Source: Sapria himalayana (lineage: Eukaryota > Streptophyta > Magnoliopsida > Malpighiales > Rafflesiaceae). From it: 64,000 bases of DNA. The position numbers and the translations under genes are program-made. This document shows positions 43,101 to 49,100 of the stretch, piece after piece. Where the stretch lies: contig JAREIK010000801.1 of assembly GCA_029783825.1 (NCBI GenBank), positions 7,601,571 to 7,665,570 of the forward strand, in the 5' to 3' direction. Under the pieces are notes generated by a model. It worked only from the letters and a program-made list of their open reading frames with translations. It was not told the DNA's origin and searched no databases. Each line of letters starts with the position of its first letter. The stretch's first letter is position 1.

Positions 43101-46100
43101 CTCTTTATTATCTGACTGCCAGTAAAAATCCTAAGATAAAAGTGGAAGGGGTAAAGTATGTATTGACTTATATTTCCTCGTGAATGAACCTAAAAGATCC
43201 ACCTAAAAGATTCATTCACAAAAAATTAACTAAGTTGTTTACATACTATGATACTAGGCTAAGAAGTACAGACACAAATATGAACACGAGAATACGACAC
43301 GACAGGATATGGAGACACGACAAATTTTAAAAAGCTTGGACACAGATATGACTACGATACAGCATGAAAAAAAAAATAAATACAAATATTATCCTTAAAT
43401 AGTAATTTATATAAATAAAAAAAATGCTCAAATATTATTTTTACAAATATTCAAACACAAACATAAAAAATATTAAAACAAAAGATTAATATTTTCTTAT
43501 GAATCAAATAAAACAGCTTTCAATTCAAGTTCAACAAAAAAAAGATCTGCAATCTCAAGAATTCCAGTATTTTCAATATCCATTAAATCAAAACCATCAC
43601 CTTTAATGTCCCACATTTTAGATTTGCCTTCATTATAGTTTGAAAATCTCCTTAACAGAAGTCGGATATTATTATGAACATAAGCCAAGTCTCCAGCTCT
43701 TTGTGGTATCTACTTATTTCTCTTCATAAAGTAAATAAAATTATATGAGGTCTAATTTCTTTTACAACATGAAAATGAACAAGGTTGTCCAAGTAATTTT
43801 AATGCTATAAATTAAAACATCGATGCAGCCGAAAATATAGCATACTCATCATTTGCTCATCTCTTATCACCTTCATTAGAAAAATATCTCTCAAAATATT
43901 TTTTTCTCTTACTATTTCTAAATCTTGATATGGTGGAACACGATCACGAGATTAATCAAGCCATAGTTGCCTATAATACCTGTAAGTTAAGTTATAACAT
44001 TAATTATAAAAAGTCAAACATTATAGAATATCATTTATATTAAAATTATCATAGTCTACAATTTAAATTTTTAAGACTACCTTGAATTTAAGGAATGAGC
44101 TAAGGAATATAAAAGTATATGACTTTTATTCCATCTTTCCATCAAGATTTCATTCAAAATATAAAAAATCCTACAGATAAAATTACACAGCAATTCATAT
44201 AAATTTAATTATAATTAAAACTTAAAAACTTTCAATCAAAACTTTAAAAATTAAATAATAAATTAAAATTATACCTTGAATTATCCGTAGGACTTTTATG
44301 TTCTTTCTTATAAATAACTTCCTTTACTTTTTCAATCATTAAATTTCACCACTCATAAATATAGTGAAGGCAAGGTTTACCAATGTCAGCTAATCGAAAC
44401 ATCCCATAAATGAGTGATAAAACTGATGATATAATCCACATTCATCCAAAAGTTTTCATTTAGAATTTTATCATTTACTTCTTTAGCTTTCACTAAATAT
44501 TCTTTATATATTTCTGATTCTTCATTTATCACTAATTGCTCTAAGTCTCTTTTTATTGTATTAAATCATTTAAGCATAATAATAGTTAAAGCAAAATGTG
44601 TATCGACCACTAAAAGTAACTTCAACTTACAATATATATTAAACATCGACAATCTCATTGCATAATTTATAATAAAATTCTTAATAAAAAAAATATCACT
44701 TGAAACTTGAGCGATCCAACCACATTATTCCATCACATCATCATATCTTGAGTGTGTTGTTGGTGCACAAATATTCTTCAAATCAAGATTGAGAGTATGA
44801 ACCACACATGGGGTCCAAAAGATATGCCAAAATTTTACTTCCACAATGTGTTCTGCTACTTTGCAAGCTGCAACATTATCAGTTATAACTTGAACTACCT
44901 TTTGTGGACCAATTTCTTGTATAATATTAATCAACAAATCCATTATAAAATGATTGTCCTTAGTCTCTTCTTCACAGTTTATTGCTTTCAAAAATATTGG
45001 TTTACTTTCAGAGACTGCCATAATGTTAATAAGTGATCTTCTTTGAGAATCTGACCATCCATCGCCGTAAATACTCACTTCTTTCTAATTCCAAGTCTTC
45101 TTGATTGGTTTCAATAGATTATTAATATTATTCTTCTCCTTTTGTAATAATGTTATTCATGATGCATTATAATTTGGTGGGACATAACCTGAAAGTTGAC
45201 TTACACTTTTAAAGGCACGAGCATAATAAGGATTTCTAGCAGAGTAAAAAAAATAACCCCCTAGTGTAAAACATCCTAGCTATCTCATTGTCGATTATTT
45301 CACGTGCACTCATTTTGAATATCTTTTCAATTGATCTCATTGACCCCTTTCTCCTTTTTATATCAATTACACTAGCACTAGAAGAGAAATTCTCAAAAAT
45401 AAAATCTGCAACGCTTAATATGGATAAAGAAACTTACTTAAGATTAGATAGTTACATCCTTTGTTCAGATTCCTCCATCATCATTCGTATCTCAATCAGA
45501 TTTTTGTTCGTTACTTTAGTACATGATGTAATCCCAGCCCCTTTAATTTTTAACAAGTGAGTCTTAACTCTATAATATAATCATCTATATATTTGTCTAT
45601 ACAAATTATATTGAAAAGTAATATTTTTTTCTCAATTTTCTTTATCCAATTTCACATCTTTCGTGACATACCTCCGTAATGAAACATTATCATCAACATC
45701 TTAAATATTTTATTAATTACTTGAAGACTCAGAATTACAATTCATTTTATTGTATAATTCTGGATAAAAAAAATTATTTATTTAAAATAATCTATATTAT
45801 TTCAAAACCCATTTAATCTATTTTTTTTCTCCATCAAGAAAATTAGATAATTTTCATTATATTTTACATTTTTACATATTACATTAATTCTTTCAAAATA
45901 AATTATATAACCAAAAGGTCCAAAACTATTATACTTACATATTATATATTGCATAATTAAATATTGTATATAATACATATTGCATACTACAAAAAGTATT
46001 CATATTTATATATTCCATATTTTAATAATACATATTTATCAGTATACTTAAAATCATACATTTAAAATTAAAATAAATTATATTACATAAATCAAAATTA

Positions 46101-49100
46101 TTTATTTATTATATTTTGCATATTTATTAAACAAATAATAATAATTAAAAATTAAAATTATAGATTTAAAAGTTTCAAAGCAGTAAATATGAGATTTTAA
46201 ATTAAAACCCCCTATTTTACTGCATTGAACCCCTCACACCCCCCCCCTCCTATTATGCTCCCCTCTCGTTACTGCCCCCCTCCCATTACAAAAATAAAAT
46301 TATATTAGTCAATGTTATTGCCCCCCTATCATATTCTAATATTAAGAATTTTGATATAACACAGTGATGAAAATTATACAAGTTCACCTTTCCCGTGCTA
46401 TCTAAAATAATATAGGAGCTCGAGATTACGTTCAAATATTATTGAGATTTTAACATATAAGAAGAATTGAGAGAATTCAAACTTGAGCATTCAGGATTAT
46501 GCTGAGACTAAAACAAAAACATAGGATTTGATTATTGATAATGACCCATATGATATTAATATTGAGAATAATAAGCCGATTGATGACATTATTAGTTAAC
46601 GATTATCAGATTGCGTCACTTAAGTCTGATATTTATTTTTGATTTACTTATTTACATTGTATTTGTATTTTTTAATTTTTGTTTTGTGATAATACTTTGA
46701 GCCTTGAGCTTGTGACTTTATGAATTAATGCATTTGATGCTTAAAACTTGAATATTTATTTTTTTGTGAATTTCATTTTATATTGATTTTTAATTTTTAA
46801 TCATATTTAAGTTTTAATATTTACTAATTCAAACACTTACAGCGATACACATCTAATTTTAAAATTTATGTTGTTTATTATAATAAATAAACATAGTATT
46901 TTATTAAATTTAATAAAATTTAAAATTTAATTATTTATTTTAGTTAACAATTAACATTGACTAATTATTAAAAATAAAAAAAAATTTAAAAGTATTAAAA
47001 ACATATAAACATAAACTAATCTAAAAATATAAATATAAATTTATTAAAAATTAAAAATTGGCCCTTACTAGCCCGACCCGACATGATTTCTTCACTTATC
47101 GGGCCGATGGGGAATGACAGACAAAGCCCGAAGAAACTGTACCAAACCAAGCATGGCCCGGTGGCCCAGTTGGGCCACCTAAAATTGAGATGGGTCGGGC
47201 CGGGCTAGGCCGACCCATTTGACACCTCTATTTAATAATCAATCTATCTCTCTTAATATTAAGTAAAATTCTACTAATCCTCTGGATATAATATATAATA
47301 GTTATCTTCAATCTGGCATATCCTTCTATAAAAGATGCACTAAATTTAAATTCTCTTTTATCTATCTTTACGATAATAATCTCTTTCAATAATTTATTAC
47401 AAAATTATAATTCCAAATAAAAATTACATACAATGAGAGATTTTAACGAACCTTAATTTTTGTTTTATTTTTTTATAAATTTGTCAAAACCCTAATTTGG
47501 ATTTCTTCCCAAATCATAATTGGGCATCACCATAAGCCATTGCACACCACCACCATGTCCAATTAAGATTCCTTACCAAAATGCTTCTGCATAAACCTAA
47601 TATTAAATTTTTCTTATATTGGCTCTCATATCATATTAAGAAATAATACTAAAAAAACATATATAAATAAAACAAAGCCGTATTCTATAAATCAAATATT
47701 TTTTATATAATAAACAAAAATAAATAGGACAAATCAAAAGATAAGTGCTCGCATCAAAAATACAAAAAATAAAAAAAAATAATAATAAAACTATAATTAT
47801 GCAACAAAACAAAAATATAAACTTTAATTGTTGACCATAAAACAAATATGACATTTTTGTGAGTGAAAATATTTTAGAACAAATATTGAAAATCACTAGG
47901 TAAATAGTATTTTGTGGTAAGACAATGCAAATATGAATCAATCAAGTATTCCATTTCACGCAAAAAGATTTTTCATTTTCTAGAACATACTAGAATCCAT
48001 GCACGCCCAAACACTCTGTTATAAATCATTTTTACTTTGACTATCATTCTGATTGAACATATTATACTATTTTAAAGAAAAAATATCTCACAGAGCTAAT
48101 ACTACTTTGGCATCCTCATCAATTAACTCAATGAGTCAGATTATAAGAATTGCTAATTTTTACATTCAATACTTTTATTATTTATTATGGATTAATTATT
48201 TATCATCATATCATCTCCAAGTTGGGCTTGGGCATCCTTAGTATCACGAACTTGTATTTATCTTAGATTCATAAATACAACAGCATTAATTATTATGGAT
48301 TGGCCTTAGGTGAGCAATATTAACTTACAAACAGACCATTTATAACATCAAGTTAGAGGTGTCAAACATGCTGGATCGGCCGGGCCGGCCTACTTTTTGG
48401 GCCCAACTAGGATGGCGTGCCGTGACAGGCACGGCACGGTTCCTTGGAGGTCAAGCACAACATGGACCCACTGCCCAAAATCCACCAGGGTTCGGGCCGG
48501 CTGGTTCGGCCTAGTTTTGGGTCGGGTCAGAAATTTTTAAAAAAATAGGGTTCCATCACCGCGTCGTCGTCCCCCCATCGTGACCATGCTCGGTGGGTGG
48601 TCACCCGTGTCATGCCCAAGTGTCAGGTACCAGTACCGTGCCGTGCTTGGCACGGAAAATGGTCTGAAATCCCTCAGCACGGCAAATAGTTTGAAATCCC
48701 TCAGCACGACAAATGGTCCAAAATCCCTCAGCATGGCACACGGGCCAAAATCCCTCAGCACGGCACAACTAGTGCCAAGGGTTCACCCAACACGGGCCCA
48801 GGCACGGAACTGTAGCATGCCAAGCAAGGGCCGGCCCATTTGACACCTCTACATCAAGTAGCCTCTTAAGAGGAAGAGCCTTAGTGAAGCACAAAAAAAT
48901 TAGTAGATTTACTTACATTAGCAGGATTCATCGAAGGCCCAGTGTAATTAGTTCCAGCAAGAAGCAAACCAACAGTTGCAATGGCAATATACCATGTCTT
49001 CAACAATAAGTTGCGAGGACCCCTAAGAATAACAAACAAAACCACAAAACTAATTACAAAAGTCAATAAGCCCTCAGCGATCGCTCCCATATTTAGGCCA

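Larger units (their letters stand above)
40909..47230. mobile_element. 6.3-kb hAT element with TIRs and perfect 8-bp TSD
   Basis: Left end TAAATGTGTCAAATGGGCC and right end (inverse) TAGAGGTGTCAAATGGGTC are inverted. The flanking octamers 40901-40908 and 47231-47238 are both TTTAATAA. GC-rich subterminal regions (40920-41300 and 47050-47225) resemble those of the short hAT elements elsewhere in the window. Inside are two transposase relics in opposite orientation. The 109-codon frame at 41002-41331 is subterminal composition, not a gene. Confidence 0.9.
15477..48916 (-). other. SIP1 intron 2, 33,440 nt, packed with nested transposons
   Basis: The intron is bounded by donor GTAAGT (48911-48916) and an acceptor ending TTTGACAG (15477). 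It contains relics of at least two copia retrotransposons, an L1-type and an RTE-type LINE, three hAT transposases, several short hAT elements, a MITE and a SINE-like repeat, each listed separately. Most pol-bearing relics lie on the minus strand, in sense with the gene. Confidence 0.88.

Noticed and set aside
44752..45036. 94-codon plus-strand frame
   Set aside because: Antisense shadow of the DUF659 hAT transposase core.
48537..48843. Two repeat-protein-like frames on opposite strands (nine-residue repeats)
   Set aside because: An artefact of the 27-bp tandem array within the hAT MITE, with no domain or independent support.
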